58,236 bases of DNA from Rhizaria sp. SCN 62-66 (taxonomy: Eukaryota; Rhizaria, unplaced). Position 1 is the first letter of the stretch; each line of letters opens with the position of its first letter. A program made the position numbers and the translations under genes. The notes below the pieces were generated by a model that saw only the letters and a list, made by a program, of their open reading frames with translations, was not told where the DNA came from and searched no databases. Below are positions 22,281 through 32,935 of this stretch, in pieces. The stretch spans positions 1 to 58,236 of the forward strand of contig MEDY01000180.1 in the NCBI GenBank assembly GCA_001724265.1, read 5' to 3'.

Positions 22281-23026
22281 ATGGCTGAGACAGCGTCCGA
22301 CAAGGACGAGCGTTCGTTCCTCACCAAGGTCTACGACACAACCATCCGCCCTCTCACCTCGATGTCCTTCCGCACCGTACGTCTATTATTCCAATGCGAA
22401 CAACGCATTTCACTTACACTCGTATTCTTGCACTCCATTCTCCCTCCCTGTCTCTCGACCCACCTTCTGCTTGATCTCACTCTCTATCCACTCTTCTTTC
22501 TCGCACATGTTACTCCTTCCGCGCTGCGCATCCACAACAGCTGACGACGCAGATTCTGAACCTGCTTCTGGTTGTGTGCACCGCGCTAATGATCTGGAAG
22601 GCCTTCATGGTCTACACCGGCTCCGAGTCCCCCGTCGTCGTCGTCCTCTCGGGCAGCATGGAGCCCACGTTCTACAAGGGCGACATCCTCTTCCTCAACC
22701 TGGGCACCGAGCCCTTCTCGATCGGCGAGACAGTCGTGTTCAAGATTCCCGGCCGCGAGATCCCGATCGTGCACCGCATCCTCGAGGTGCACGAGCGCGA
22801 AGACGGCCACCAGGACATCCTCACCAAGGGCGACAACAACGACGGCTTCGACCGGCCGCTCTACTCGGGGCAGACGTGGATCCGCAAGGACCAGATCCTG
22901 GGCCGCGCCAGGGGACTGCTGCCGCATGTCGGGCATCTTACGATCATTATGAGCGAGTTCCCCATCTTCAAATACGTACTGCTTGGGGTCATGGGGTTCT
23001 TTGTACTCACGGCTAAGGGAGAGTGA
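22281..23026 (+). CDS. SEC11: Signal peptidase complex catalytic subunit SEC11
   Basis: SEC11 is the ER membrane serine protease that removes signal peptides from secretory proteins. Exons are 22281-22376 and 22553-23026, with a 176-bp GTACGT intron, giving 189 residues; animal SEC11A has 179. A single N-terminal membrane segment (ILNLLLVVCTALMIWKAFMV) precedes the S26B signature SGSMEPTFYKGD with the catalytic Ser. The catalytic His is in IPIVHRILEVHE. The TKGDNND motif with the conserved Asp follows, then GRARG and a hydrophobic C-terminal stretch. All key residues are present and there is no low-complexity insertion, unlike most neighbours. The start ATG sits in ACCCATGG. The stop is TGA. 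Confidence 0.98.
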
Positions 23027-23372
23027 TCTCATAGCAAATGGCGTTTTTCTCGCTTTGTTTTCATATCCGCGAGGATGTTTTTGATATTAGGGCCAGGAGT
23101 GGTATATAGTCCATGTTCATACACTTTTATTGCTTAAATATACAATTTGTGCTGGAATATCGTCACTTTTGTTTCTCTGAATAACGTTTGTGGTGGAGGC
23201 GTTGTTCAAGTGGGCATCGAATTCTTTTTCATGTTGCAAGCGCGTGATCGACAAAACAAAACAGCACAATATCAGCACGTTCGACCCGTCAGCACGCTAT
23301 TATATGTATTCATAAATATATACCCCTCACACTAGATAACTTTCTCTTCATTCCGCCCCGCAGTCGCTGCGT
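23027..23372. other. Spacer SEC11 / RS-type gene
   Basis: This 346-bp AT-rich spacer has no recognisable gene. A pyrimidine tract ending in CAG at 23363 lies nine bases before the next ATG and looks like a splice acceptor. Confidence 0.5.
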
Positions 23373-26300
23373 ATGTTGTCGCGAATCTGGGGCATCTTGC
23401 GCGTCCCCGGCTCAGCGACCCCCGCGGCCGCCGCCCCCGCCAAGCCCGCTGCCGCGCTAGCCACAGCACGCGCCGCCGCTCGCGATGAAAACAGCCCCGA
23501 CTCGACCCCCGAGCTGCGTCTCGCCACGGCGCCGGCCAGCAACAAGGCTTCCGCGACCAATACTCCCCGCACTGGTGGCGGCTATACCGAGGTCGACTTT
23601 CTGGAGGACGACGTGCTTGCGCACTCTGCAGCAATAACGCAACATGCTACTATCTCAAGCGCAGCTAAAAGCAACACGGCTCGCAACGTGAGTAACGCTA
23701 ATGCTGCGAGTGCTAAGTTTGCTGCGCATGCGCGTGACTCAGACGAGAACACTCACCCTAACCAGAGCAACACGCCCCAGGGCACTGCACCAACGCTTGC
23801 GCTAACACCTGCGCCGACGCCGCACGCGGCCGACGCGTTGCAGCTGATCTACCCCGATACGCAGTGGGAGCGGTCTGCGCACCCCCGCACTCAGGCGCGC
23901 ACTGCCGCGGCCACTGCGGCTGCCGTGGCCGGCGCCGGCTCTCGTCTCAGCGCGAGCGGCCTCATGCCCCCGCCGCGCCCGCCGCCGCACGGCCACAGCC
24001 ACGGTCACGAGCGCAGCCGCAGCCGCAGCCGCAGTCCGAGTCGCAGCAATAGTGCGAGCCGTGGCCGTAGCACCAAGCGCAGCCGCAGTCGTGCGCCGTT
24101 GCTGCAGCCGTTGCTGCCAAACCACATGTACATGTACCACTCGCCGCTTCAGCGCACTCAACTCCAGCAACACCTTCAGCAACAGCAAGACGTAGCCACT
24201 GCGTCTGCGGAGGCTTCTGCAGCGCTGGCGCGAGGACTACAGGCACCGTCACAGCCGCAGCCTCAGGCTCAATGGCAATCGCTGTTGCAGGCGCAGTCTC
24301 TGCTGCAGCCGCAGCCCCAGTCTGAGTCGCAACTGCAGGTGCCGTATACGCCTGCTGCCTTCGCAACCGCTGTTCATGCGCCTGCAAGCACTCACACACT
24401 CACCAGCATCAGCCGCAGCACCGCCAATACTGCGATGGCGGCCGTGACGCCCGCGGTGCTGCAAGAGCGCGCTCTGGCCGCGACACGCGCCGCCACCGCC
24501 GCCGCAGCTGCCACTGCTGCAGCCGCCTCTGCGATGACGTCTGCAGCGGCGGCGTCGCGGTCCGCTGCGAGGTCATCTGCGTCAGTCGCCAAGAACGCCG
24601 CGTCAGTTGCTAAAAGCACAGCAAGCGTGGCCAAGACTGCTGCAACTGTAGTTGCGCGCGCGCCTGCAACTGCAACCGCAACAGCAGCAGCTGATGTTGT
24701 GGCTGCTTCCAGCTCACAGTCGAAAGCGCGTCCACAGTTGCAACCAGATGCTCTTGCAACGTCCGCTTCTGACGCCAACGCGCGCGCTGATGCTGACGAA
24801 CACAGTGACCATGTCCGTGCGCAGAAGCTGAGTGACGAGCAGCGCGGCCGTGAGCACGGTGACCGTGAGCACCACTTTGATAGTGACCGCGAGCAGCTCT
24901 CCCCGCCACAGTCCCTCGCACAGTCCCTCGCACAGTCCCTCGCACAGTCCCTCTCACAGTCACCATTCACAGTTGCAGCCCCGGTGTCGCCCTCGGTGAC
25001 TGCGCACGCGCCGTTCTCGCACTCTATAGTCGCGGCCGCTGCGACGCAGGCCGAGTACGAGTTCAAAGACCAGCCGTACCGCGCCCGCGAGCCGCTGTGG
25101 GAGCTGGCCGACGCCGCGCTCGCGCCGGCTAAGGGGATACTTAGACTCATCCGCAGCCGCGAGCAGAGGGCGCGGCTGCAACTGCAACAGCAGGGCGAAA
25201 GTCGTCAGGCTCGCAGGAGAAGTGCGAAGTCTAAGATGAGGGCGAGTGCAAAGGGCAAGAAGAACACGCTCACTAACAATAAGACTCAGTACATTAATGA
25301 TGATCATCATGATGACGAAGATGATGACGACAGCACTTCTATGCTCTTAGCCGCCGCCGCCGCCGCTGCCACAAGTGACACAGCCTACGGTGACTCCGAC
25401 ACTGCGCCAACAACAGCTGATGCGAGTGGGTTTGCTGAGTGCACCACGGCCACCGAGCCCGGCTGGGGCCTGGGGTTTCTGCTCACGGTCGCGGCCGAGG
25501 AGGGCGCGGTCGTGCCCGCCGCCGCGTGGGGGCTGCTCGCGCAGCTCCGGGAGGCGGGGGCTAAGGGGATACTTAGCGGGGATGAGGGGGTGCTTAGTGG
25601 CCATGTGAAGCAGGAGCAGGGGCTTGTGTCACTGATGGCTTCACAGTCGCAGTCGCCGTCAGAGCAGCAGCAACAGCAACAGCAACAGCTGCAGCTTGAG
25701 CAAGAGCAGGAGCAGTCAGCAAAGGCCGAAGCGGCTGCGGCAGATGCCCACACTGCAACGTCCACGGTCACTGTGGCCAGCCCAACGTCTAGTGCTGCTG
25801 CTGTTACCAATGCTGTTGCTGCTGCTGAGACTGGGACTGAGACTGATGTTGCTGCTGCTGTTGCCGCTCTGCACGTCGCTGCATCTCAGCCAGCGCCAGC
25901 GCCAGAGCCAGAGCCAGAGCTAGAGCCCGAGTCAGGCGCGGCCGCGCGGCGCAGCACTCGCCGCGCCAACATGGCAGCTGCTGCTGTTGCTGATACCGTT
26001 GATACTGCTGATACTGCAAGTGTAAGTGCCCGTGTCGGTGTAAGTAGTCGTGACAGTGTCGGTGTAAGTACTCGTGCGACGCGTAGCGCCAAGCGCGCTG
26101 CCTCCGAGCTCACGGCTACTTCTCTCAACGCAGCCACAACCGCAGCTCCCGCAAAGGCTAAGAGCGTGCTGCTGCACGAGCAGCAGCAGCAGCAGCAGGC
26201 GCAAAAGCAAGCGCAGCTACAAGACAGGACCAAGCGTGCGCGCCTGCGCAGTGCAGTGCGCGGTGCAATGCGCAGTGAGCTGCGTGCTCACAGTCAGGCT

Positions 26301-27488
26301 CAGGCCGGTCTTGCGATGGACAGTCGCAGTAAGACTGACAGCGACCGCGAGCAGGGGAGTGACCGTGAGCACATGCGTGACCGTGAGCAGAGTGACCGTG
26401 GGCAGGGTGACGGCGCTGCAGCAGCAGCAGCTGATGATGATGCTGCTAAAGACATCAGCAGCAACAACGACAACATTGTTGATGACAACAACGATGACAG
26501 CGTTGTTGAGCTGCCTTCATTGTCTCCGCCACTCTCGCCGCACTCCCAGTCAAGTGCCCGCTCTCGTGTCCAGTCACGGGTTTGGTCGCGCGTTCCGTCA
26601 CATGTTCCCTCGCAGTCCGAGTCGCAGTCTGACACGGACAGCAGCACTGAGAGTGACACTGATGGCGACAGCGACGACAATGACCGTGAAAGTGACCGTG
26701 GGAGTAACCGTGAGCAGCAGCCCGTGCCCGTGCCGTCCCCCACCACGGCGCATGCCCGTCTGAGTAGCGGTCAGAAGCAGAAGCAACAACAGCAACAGCA
26801 GCAGCAACAGCAGATGTTGCCTCTGGCAATGCGGCTCAGCAAGCTCCCCACTTCTCACAGCGGCCACGGTCACGGTCACGGTCAGGGTTACTTGGACACT
26901 CTGCGCGCTCTCTCGCAGTCAACCCACACACAGCAACAGCATCAGCAGCAGTCTGCTGATGCTGTTGCTGATGCTGCTGTTGGACTTGGCGTGTTCCAAG
27001 TCAAGGCGCCCCCTATGAGCGCAAGCGCGCGCTCTCTGCTCGTGGCCGCCGCAGCCCGGTGGGGCCCCCGCCCGGTCCATAGTAGCGGCAGCAGCAGCTC
27101 CAGCCACACCAGCAGCACTCACAGTTTCACCAGCAGCATCACGCACGCCGGAACGCATGCTGGAACACGCGGGGGTACCCAGCCGCAGCAACAGCAGGCG
27201 GGTGTCGGTGGCGGCATTGGCGCTGCGCGGTGGCGCAACGGCCGGTACGAGTACCTCCTCTGGGGCGTCCACAACACATCAAGCGCCACTGACAACAACG
27301 CAACAGCAGCAGCAACAGCAGCAGCAGCAACCTACAGTTGGGCGTGGGTGGCCGCGGGCCCGCGTGCCAGCGGCGATGTGGGACAGCAACCACACGCTGG
27401 GCAAACTGGGCCGGCAGTGACGGTGCAGGCTGCGGAGGCGTTCGGCCGCCTGGCGGGACTGCCAGTCGCCAAGTGGGCTGTGTGGTGA
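23373..27488 (+). CDS. Large low-complexity protein with RS-rich segment, function unknown
   Basis: I do not recognise a family. It is one intronless frame of 1,371 residues ending in TGA. Residues about 205-245 are a His-Gly-His stretch followed by Arg-Ser dipeptides (ERSRSRSRSPSRSNSASRGR), the kind of segment found in splicing and nuclear-speckle proteins. Long Gln, Ala and acidic tracts fill the rest. Ordered-looking islands are PYRAREPLWELADAALAPAK (about 565), GWGLGFLLTVAAEEGAVV (about 695) and a C-terminal ARWRNGRYEYLLWG...YSWAWV (about 1285-1325). The last faintly resembles a chromo/Tudor-like barrel; that is a guess. Two exact 12-mer repeats and a 12-bp tandem repeat lie inside it. 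The start is ATG 23373, directly after a splice-acceptor-like CAG. Confidence 0.75.
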   Translation: MLSRIWGILRVPGSATPAAAAPAKPAAALATARAAARDENSPDSTPELRLATAPASNKASATNTPRTGGGYTEVDFLEDDVLAHSAAITQHATISSAAKSNTARNVSNANAASAKFAAHARDSDENTHPNQSNTPQGTAPTLALTPAPTPHAADALQLIYPDTQWERSAHPRTQARTAAATAAAVAGAGSRLSASGLMPPPRPPPHGHSHGHERSRSRSRSPSRSNSASRGRSTKRSRSRAPLLQPLLPNHMYMYHSPLQRTQLQQHLQQQQDVATASAEASAALARGLQAPSQPQPQAQWQSLLQAQSLLQPQPQSESQLQVPYTPAAFATAVHAPASTHTLTSISRSTANTAMAAVTPAVLQERALAATRAATAAAAATAAAASAMTSAAAASRSAARSSASVAKNAASVAKSTASVAKTAATVVARAPATATATAAADVVAASSSQSKARPQLQPDALATSASDANARADADEHSDHVRAQKLSDEQRGREHGDREHHFDSDREQLSPPQSLAQSLAQSLAQSLSQSPFTVAAPVSPSVTAHAPFSHSIVAAAATQAEYEFKDQPYRAREPLWELADAALAPAKGILRLIRSREQRARLQLQQQGESRQARRRSAKSKMRASAKGKKNTLTNNKTQYINDDHHDDEDDDDSTSMLLAAAAAAATSDTAYGDSDTAPTTADASGFAECTTATEPGWGLGFLLTVAAEEGAVVPAAAWGLLAQLREAGAKGILSGDEGVLSGHVKQEQGLVSLMASQSQSPSEQQQQQQQQLQLEQEQEQSAKAEAAAADAHTATSTVTVASPTSSAAAVTNAVAAAETGTETDVAAAVAALHVAASQPAPAPEPEPELEPESGAAARRSTRRANMAAAAVADTVDTADTASVSARVGVSSRDSVGVSTRATRSAKRAASELTATSLNAATTAAPAKAKSVLLHEQQQQQQAQKQAQLQDRTKRARLRSAVRGAMRSELRAHSQAQAGLAMDSRSKTDSDREQGSDREHMRDREQSDRGQGDGAAAAAADDDAAKDISSNNDNIVDDNNDDSVVELPSLSPPLSPHSQSSARSRVQSRVWSRVPSHVPSQSESQSDTDSSTESDTDGDSDDNDRESDRGSNREQQPVPVPSPTTAHARLSSGQKQKQQQQQQQQQQMLPLAMRLSKLPTSHSGHGHGHGQGYLDTLRALSQSTHTQQQHQQQSADAVADAAVGLGVFQVKAPPMSASARSLLVAAAARWGPRPVHSSGSSSSSHTSSTHSFTSSITHAGTHAGTRGGTQPQQQQAGVGGGIGAARWRNGRYEYLLWGVHNTSSATDNNATAAATAAAATYSWAWVAAGPRASGDVGQQPHAGQTGPAVTVQAAEAFGRLAGLPVAKWAVW
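24859..24870 (+). repeat. Dispersed 12-mer copy
   Basis: An exact GTGACCGTGAGC lies within the RS-type gene, where it encodes Asp-Arg-Glu-type residues. Confidence 0.85.
24908..24961 (+). repeat. 12-bp tandem repeat (ACAGTCCCTCGC unit), about four copies
   Basis: The unit ACAGTCCCTCGC repeats three to four times with one late substitution. It is translated as Gln-Ser-Leu-Ala repeats in the RS-type gene. Confidence 0.85.
26359..26403 (+). repeat. Dispersed 12-mer cluster: two exact copies and one variant
   Basis: Exact GTGACCGTGAGC copies lie at 26359-26370 and 26377-26388, with GTGACCGTGGGC at 26392-26403. The gene reads them as Ser-Asp-Arg-Glu/Gly-type residues. Further near copies lie at about 26680-26720 and 26865-26885. 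Confidence 0.85.
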
Positions 27489-27592
27489 GCAAGGGGGAGC
27501 TGCAAGTCAGCGCGTAGAGTGGAAGGGGGAGCGTTTAAGAGGATTATAAAAACGGTGAAATGTAAATACACCAATACAAATGCCAATTGTAA

Positions 27593-27598
27593 AATAAA
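27593..27598 (+). terminator. AATAAA polyadenylation signal of the RS-type gene
   Basis: A canonical hexamer lies in A-rich sequence in the 3' flank of the RS-type gene. Confidence 0.5.
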
Positions 27599-27689
27599 AA
27601 GCTTGTTTTATAGCGACTATATACCTTTTTGAGCGTGAAATGTGTTTCGAGCCGTTAGGTTGAAGTTAAGCCGCAGGGGGCCGAAAAAC

Positions 27690-27719
27690 TCTCGCTCGCT
27701 CGCTCGCTGCCCTCGCTCG
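27690..27719. repeat. CTCG simple repeat upstream of mS26-like gene
   Basis: A short run of CTCG units with one interruption lies about 80-110 bases before the next ATG. Confidence 0.7.
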
Positions 27720-27798
27720 GTCAGTCAGGTGGCGGCGAGGATTAAAATGTTCTTCTGACGCCCTTACAAAGACAGTTCCTTTGCGAGTGTTGTTGCGT

Positions 27799-28935
27799 AT
27801 GTTTGTTCCGCGCGCAACTCATTTAACCAAGGCCGTGCGGTCGGGCGTGACGGTTGCCTCCGCGTCCGTCGCGCCTCTGCAGTCTTGCTTCTCTTCGTCT
27901 GCCGCGACTGCTGGCTCCGCCTCCCCTGCGGCCTCTGCGGCGTCTGACAATGTCTCCTACACGTACAAGCAGTACATTCGCCCCTACAAGCCCGTGGCGT
28001 CTCACATCCCCCCCAAGCACATGCCCGCTGAGTACACCGTGATGCCCGCGCCCGGTCCCGGCTATGTCGACTCTCAGGGCCCCACCGAGCTCGGCTCTGC
28101 CGAGGGCCAGCTCAAGCTCGACAACTTCGCCTTCGCTGAGCCTTACTACGCTCAGCGCGCCGCCATCGGCCCCTCTGTTGCGCTCCCCACCAAGGTCCAC
28201 TCTACTGCGCGCGACACGCTGTTCACATACTCTCAGCGCGTGTACAAGAAGTCGCTCCGCACGATGCGCTCCATGTACATCAAGCAGGCCAAGCACCGCG
28301 CGCGCCTCGTGCAGGGCATTGCGGACCGCGAGTTCGCGGTGATCCAGGCAAAGAAGGAGCAGTACCGCGCGTGGAAGCTCACCCGCCTCGAAGCCTCTCA
28401 CGAGCGCGAGGCCGAGAACATCCGCAAGCGTGCCGCTGAGCGCATGGCGCACCTCGCCCGCGGCGCCGCGGCCCGTGTCGCGTACGACGCCAAGGTGCTC
28501 GAGCAGCAGAGCAAGAAGATCGCCGTGCTGGCCGACGAGGCGCAGTACTGGGTCACGGACCCCATGGACATCAAGGCCGCGCTGTTCGACAACATCGCGA
28601 GCGTGCCCGTGGGCTGGTGGCCCGCCCCCAAGGTCGGCGCCGACTTGACCGCGCCCGGGTACCGTGCGTCGACCAACTACACGTCGGCGGACCTGGCGTA
28701 TCTGCGCGACGTGCGCGGCGTCAAGACGCCTGTCGTCAAGGGCGAGGAGCGCGGCGCCGACTCCGGTCTCGACATCAAGGACGGCGACAACCTGGACCAG
28801 TTCTTCACCACGACCGAGGACGAGCGCGCGTACTTCGATCACGTGCCGCACAAGTTCGCGACGATGCCCGCTGTCGCCGAGGGCGAGGACGACGCGCCCG
28901 AGGTGCTTCCCACCGCCACCAAGCGCTACAACTAA
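27799..28935 (+). CDS. Mitochondrial protein, possibly mitoribosomal protein mS26
   Basis: This intronless gene encodes 378 residues. The first ATG is at 27799 (MFVPRATHLTK); codons further upstream in the frame begin with TTG only. The N-terminus is Arg/Ser/Ala-rich without acidic residues, which suits a mitochondrial presequence. The centre, about residues 140-250, is a long charged helix (YIKQAKHRARLVQGIADREF, then ERMAHL and LEQQSKKIAVLADEAQYWVT). It ends in a short motif (DIKAALFDNIASVPVGWW). That order resembles mS26 of the mitochondrial small subunit, where a coiled helix is followed by a NFIT...ALD...NW motif. The match is one of architecture, not strong identity. The C-terminal acidic part (TTTEDERAYFDHVPHKF) has no counterpart I know. 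Alternative: another mitochondrial coiled-coil protein. The stop is TAA. Confidence 0.6.
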   Translation: MFVPRATHLTKAVRSGVTVASASVAPLQSCFSSSAATAGSASPAASAASDNVSYTYKQYIRPYKPVASHIPPKHMPAEYTVMPAPGPGYVDSQGPTELGSAEGQLKLDNFAFAEPYYAQRAAIGPSVALPTKVHSTARDTLFTYSQRVYKKSLRTMRSMYIKQAKHRARLVQGIADREFAVIQAKKEQYRAWKLTRLEASHEREAENIRKRAAERMAHLARGAAARVAYDAKVLEQQSKKIAVLADEAQYWVTDPMDIKAALFDNIASVPVGWWPAPKVGADLTAPGYRASTNYTSADLAYLRDVRGVKTPVVKGEERGADSGLDIKDGDNLDQFFTTTEDERAYFDHVPHKFATMPAVAEGEDDAPEVLPTATKRYN

Positions 28936-29615
28936 GCACCGTCGCCGCATTAACGACAACTACTATAACTATAAGAAGCGCGGCGCACTGTCTCGGCAGT
29001 GTGTTGTGTGGCGGCGGGAGCATGGCGAGTGCGCGTGCGGCTGTGAGGCGAGTCGGCTGTTGCTGGGACTTTCTTGCTGCTGCTGCTGTTTTGTGTGTTG
29101 TGCTTTGTTGTGCTTTGTTTGTGTTTTGTTGTGAGCGGGGCGAGTGCGGGAGTTATTTATGGAAGCATGATGCTGTCTCAACAGTTAGCATGCCTACCCT
29201 TTTCAAGCACTCACTCTCTGGCACACTGGACACGCAGGCACGCGTATGAAGAAGCTGCACACACGAACAGCCACAGCAGTTGGTCCGCGGTCGCTACAGC
29301 GGCGACAATGGTGACTTGACTTAAGCTGAGAGGAACATATACTATTATATATAATAATACTAAACGATACGTATAGGGATCAAACATATCAAAGAAGTAA
29401 ATAAAACATTCTATTTTAATCAAAAACTAATCGTATCGCTGGAAAGGGCACCATCTTCACAGAATTATCCTATTTCTTTGTAATGATTGCCATGCCAACT
29501 TCGTCCGGTGACAGCGGCAACGGGCGGCTCGATCGAGGACTGGGACGGCGGTGTTGATGAGACACGGGGATGGGGTTTTTGTTTTCGTGCTCAACGTCGC
29601 CAGTGTCCGTTAACA
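28936..29615. other. Spacer mS26-like / SYF1
   Basis: The first 230 bases of this 680-bp spacer are GC-rich, then GT/T-rich, probably a 3' UTR. The middle (29300-29480) is AT-rich. Bases 29490-29615 are GC-rich again and likely form the SYF1 5' UTR. No RNA gene or conserved ORF is seen. Confidence 0.5.
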
Positions 29616-32600
29616 ATGTCTTCGCAGGTACGTCCTTATACAAGCGTTAGTATATTTTACATTCTTAATTTTGGCTTTTGAAAAATACCCACGTATCCCT
29701 TCCTAGCCGCTATCTCCAGACCACAACCAAGCCTTCACGACCGTTGATCTCGATCCTCCGCTCCCCGTTCTCACCACGCTCTGACCCGACTTTCGTTCAT
29801 CTTGTTTCTATTCTGCACAGGAGGCTATCGACGCCTCGTACGAAGAGGACATTCGGCGCAACCCGTACTCGCTGAACAATTGGCGCTACTACCTCTCGTT
29901 CAAAGCCGAGGCCCCGCGCTCGGTGCGCTACGCCATCTACGACCGCGCACTCTCGCACCTCCCGCGCTCCTACAAGCTCTGGCACGCCTACCTCACCGCG
30001 CGCCTTGCCGACTGCGCCGGCCTGCCGCCCTCGGCGCCCGTTTACGCGGACGTGAACGAGCTGTTCGAGCGCGCACTGATCCACATGCACAAGATGCCCG
30101 TCATTTGGCGCATGTTCCTCGACTTCCAGCTGCTGCAGCCGGCACGTATCACCGCCACGCGCCGCAACTTTGACCGCGCCCTGCGCGCGCTGCCCGTCAC
30201 GCAGCACTTGGCCTGGGTGTGGCCCAGCTACCTTAAGTTCGCCGACCAGTGCGGCGTCCCCGAAACGGCCATGCGCATCTGGCGCCGCTACGTCCGGCTC
30301 GCACCCGCGCAGCGCGAGGCCTTCGTTGACACGCTGCTGGCCGCCGGGCAGACCGACGCCGCGGCCGCCGAGCTCGCTGCGCTGGTCAACGACGAGCGCT
30401 TTGTCTCGCAGCGCGGCAAGACGCGCCACGACCTGTGGACGGACCTGCTCAAGCTCATCGTGCCCCACGCGGCGGCCATCACGTCGCTCGACACCGACGC
30501 CGTGCTGCGCTCCGGCATCCGCCGCTACCCGCACGAGGTCGCGCGCCTGTGGACCGCGCTGGCGGAGGTTTACACGCGCCAGGGCCTCTTCGAGCGCGCG
30601 CGCAGTATCTACGCAGAAGCCCTGGAGGCGGTCAACACTGTGCGCGACCTGGCCATCGTGTTTGACGCCTACACGCAGCACGAGGAGGGCGTGATCGAGG
30701 GCAAGATGGCCGAGCTGGAGTCGCTTCAGACCGAGCTCGACGCCTCCGTCGCTGACGAGTCGAACAACAACAACAACAACAACAGCAGCGCCAACGGCAG
30801 TGGCAGTGCGTCGACCGAGAGCGTGAGCGCCCGCAAGGCCCGGTTCGCGGCCGCGCTCAGCGCGTGCGAGCAGGAGGTTGACCTGCGCATGATGCGCCTG
30901 GACAAGCTCATCGCCTCGCGCCCGCTGCTCGTCAACACCGTGCTGCTGCGCCAGAACCCGCATAACGTGCCCGAGTGGCTCAACCGCGTCAAGCTCTGCG
31001 GCGGCGACCCGGCGCGCACGGTCTCGACCTTCGCGCTCGCAGTCGCCACGGTCGACCCCGCGCTCGCCGACGGACAGGCGCAGATGCTCTGGGCGCGCTT
31101 CGCCGCCTTTTACCAGCGCCACAAGCAATGGGGCGACGCGCGGTCCGTGTACGTGCGCGCAGTCGCAGCGCCGTACCCCACCGCCGAGGCGCTCGCGTTC
31201 GTCTGGCTCAAGTGGGCCGAGATGGAGCTCGCCGCGGGCAAGCCCCGCCGCGCGCTCGCCGTGCTGCAGCGCGCCACCACCCCTCCGCGCGACTACCGCA
31301 GCGCCGGTAGCAGCAGCAGCAGCGCCGGCTCTGCGAGTTCGCAGGCCAGCGCGAGTGTGTACAAGAACACGCGTCTGTGGGCGTTCTTGGCGGACCTGCA
31401 GGAGTCGTTGGGCCCTCTCGACGCCGCGCGCGCTGTCTACGAGCGCATGATGCAGCTGCGCGTCATCACACCCGCGCTGCTGCTCAACTACGCCAAGCTG
31501 CTGGAGGAGCACAAGCACTACGAGGACGCCTTCCGCGCCTACGAGAAGGGCGCGGCGTTGTTTCCCTATCCGGCCGTCGCGCCCGTGTGGACCGCATACT
31601 TGCGCAAATTTGTCGACCGCTACGGCGGCGCCAAGTTGGAGCGCACGCGCGACCTCTTCGAGCAGGCGCTCGCAGCCGCCCCGCAAGAGTTTTGCAGGCC
31701 CATTTACCTGCTCTACGCTCAGTTCGAGGAGCGCGTCGGCACGCCGCGGTACGTTTTTGTTAAGATAGAGACTATACGCAATATTCTGAATATGGTATTG
31801 TTTTTTCTTGTAGAATCGTTATAATTTAGTGTTTTCATCCGTTTTTAAATCATGAATCCTCGTTTTGTAAACAACTGTGTAAATCTAACGTGACATTTCT
31901 TCCCACTTTCCTACTTTCCTAACTTTTTCTTCCCTCGCTTTGCCTTCCTCGCAGTGGCCTGATGAAGGTTCTCGCGCGCGCCTGCGCGGCTGTGCCCGCA
32001 GCGACGCGCCTCGAGATGTACCTTGTGTACCTGGTCAAGGCCAGCGAGGCCTACGGCGCGGTGCGCACCCGCGACATCTTCGACCAGGCGCTGCAGGCGC
32101 TGCCCGACAGCGCTGTCCCGCTCATCGGCGCGCGCTACGCTGCGCTGGAGCGCGCGCTGGGCGAGATTGACCGCGCGCGCGGCGTGTACAAGTATTGCGC
32201 GCAATATTGCGACCCCAAGACAGAGGAGCGTTTCTGGTCCACGTTCCATCGCTTCGAGCTCATGCACGGCAACCAGGACACGTTCAAGGATATGCTTAAG
32301 GCCAGGTACGCAGATGTCGCCGAATTTACCTGTAACTGTGATGTAACACGATGAGCGAGGTCGCTTTAGAATACGTTTGGTTTTTATTGTGTCTTTTTGT
32401 ATCATTCATTATTCATTTAAGTCTCTTTGCTGTATTTGTCACATATCTCACGTTCTCTACCACTTTTGCCATTTGTGCTTGCTTTTCAATGAAACTTTGC
32501 TACAGGCGCGCGGCCAAGGTGCACTTCGAGCAAGGCGCCCTGGTCAACGCGGCGTTGGCACAGGCCGCCAAGCTCAAGGAGGAGGCCCGCCGCAAGCAGC

Positions 32601-32935
32601 AACAGCAGCAGCAGCAGCAGGACCAGGACCAGGAGCAGCCGCACGACGACGCAGCGGACAGCAACAGCAACGCGGCGGGCGGCGGCGGCCGCGGGCTGAA
32701 GCGCGCCCACGACGCTGGCGCCGACGCTGAGGGGGGTGACCGTGAGCAGCTGGCCGATGAGGCCGCCGCCGCCGCCGCGAGCGCCGAGAACCCAGACGAG
32801 ATCGACCTTGACATGGGCTTCGACGATGATGACGCCGCCACGGGTAGCGGTGGGAACGGTGATGATGACGGGGAGATTGTGCAGATGGCGCCCCCCGCGA
32901 GTCTCTTTGGCGGCGTCACGGGCGGCAGCACTTGA
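29616..32935 (+). CDS. SYF1: SYF1/XAB2 HAT-repeat splicing factor
   Basis: SYF1 (XAB2) is a scaffold of the NineTeen/Prp19-associated complex in the spliceosome and in mammals also links to transcription-coupled repair. Exons are 29616-29627 (only 12 bp, MSSQ), 29821-31748, 31955-32305 and 32506-32935; donors are GTACGT, GTACGT and GTACGC. They give 906 residues, close to the 855 of human XAB2. HAT repeats run through most of the protein. Close matches include YEEDIRRNPYSLNNWRYY, HMHKMPVIWR, RRNFDRALRALPVTQHLAWV, VNDERFVSQRGK, SRPLLVNTVLLRQNPHNVPEW and YGGAKLERTRDLFEQAL. The C-terminal NPDEIDLDMGFDDDD with ASLFGG matches the family tail. Insertions are modest (Asn/Ser at about 315-340, a Gln tract near 780). 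Confidence 0.97.
32736..32747 (+). repeat. Dispersed 12-mer copy in SYF1
   Basis: An exact GTGACCGTGAGC lies in the last SYF1 exon, within the variable region between the Gln tract and the conserved tail. Confidence 0.85.

Larger units (their letters stand above)
27489..27798. other. Spacer with polyadenylation signal and CTCG repeat
   Basis: This 310-bp spacer holds an AATAAA at 27593-27598, about 105 bases after the stop of the upstream gene. A (CTCG)n-type run at about 27690-27719 lies upstream of the next ATG. No other feature is visible. Confidence 0.5.

Noticed and set aside
27823-28959. 378-codon minus-strand frame opposite the mS26-like gene
   Set aside because: It lies almost exactly over the plus-strand gene, which has a presequence and a coiled-coil architecture; the minus frame is a Val/Arg/Gly shadow.
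29797-31686. 629-codon open frame antisense to SYF1
   Set aside because: It mirrors the SYF1 exon codon pattern in GC-rich DNA where stops are rare; the translation is Arg/Ala/Gly/Val-rich without motifs, while the plus strand is a clear family member.
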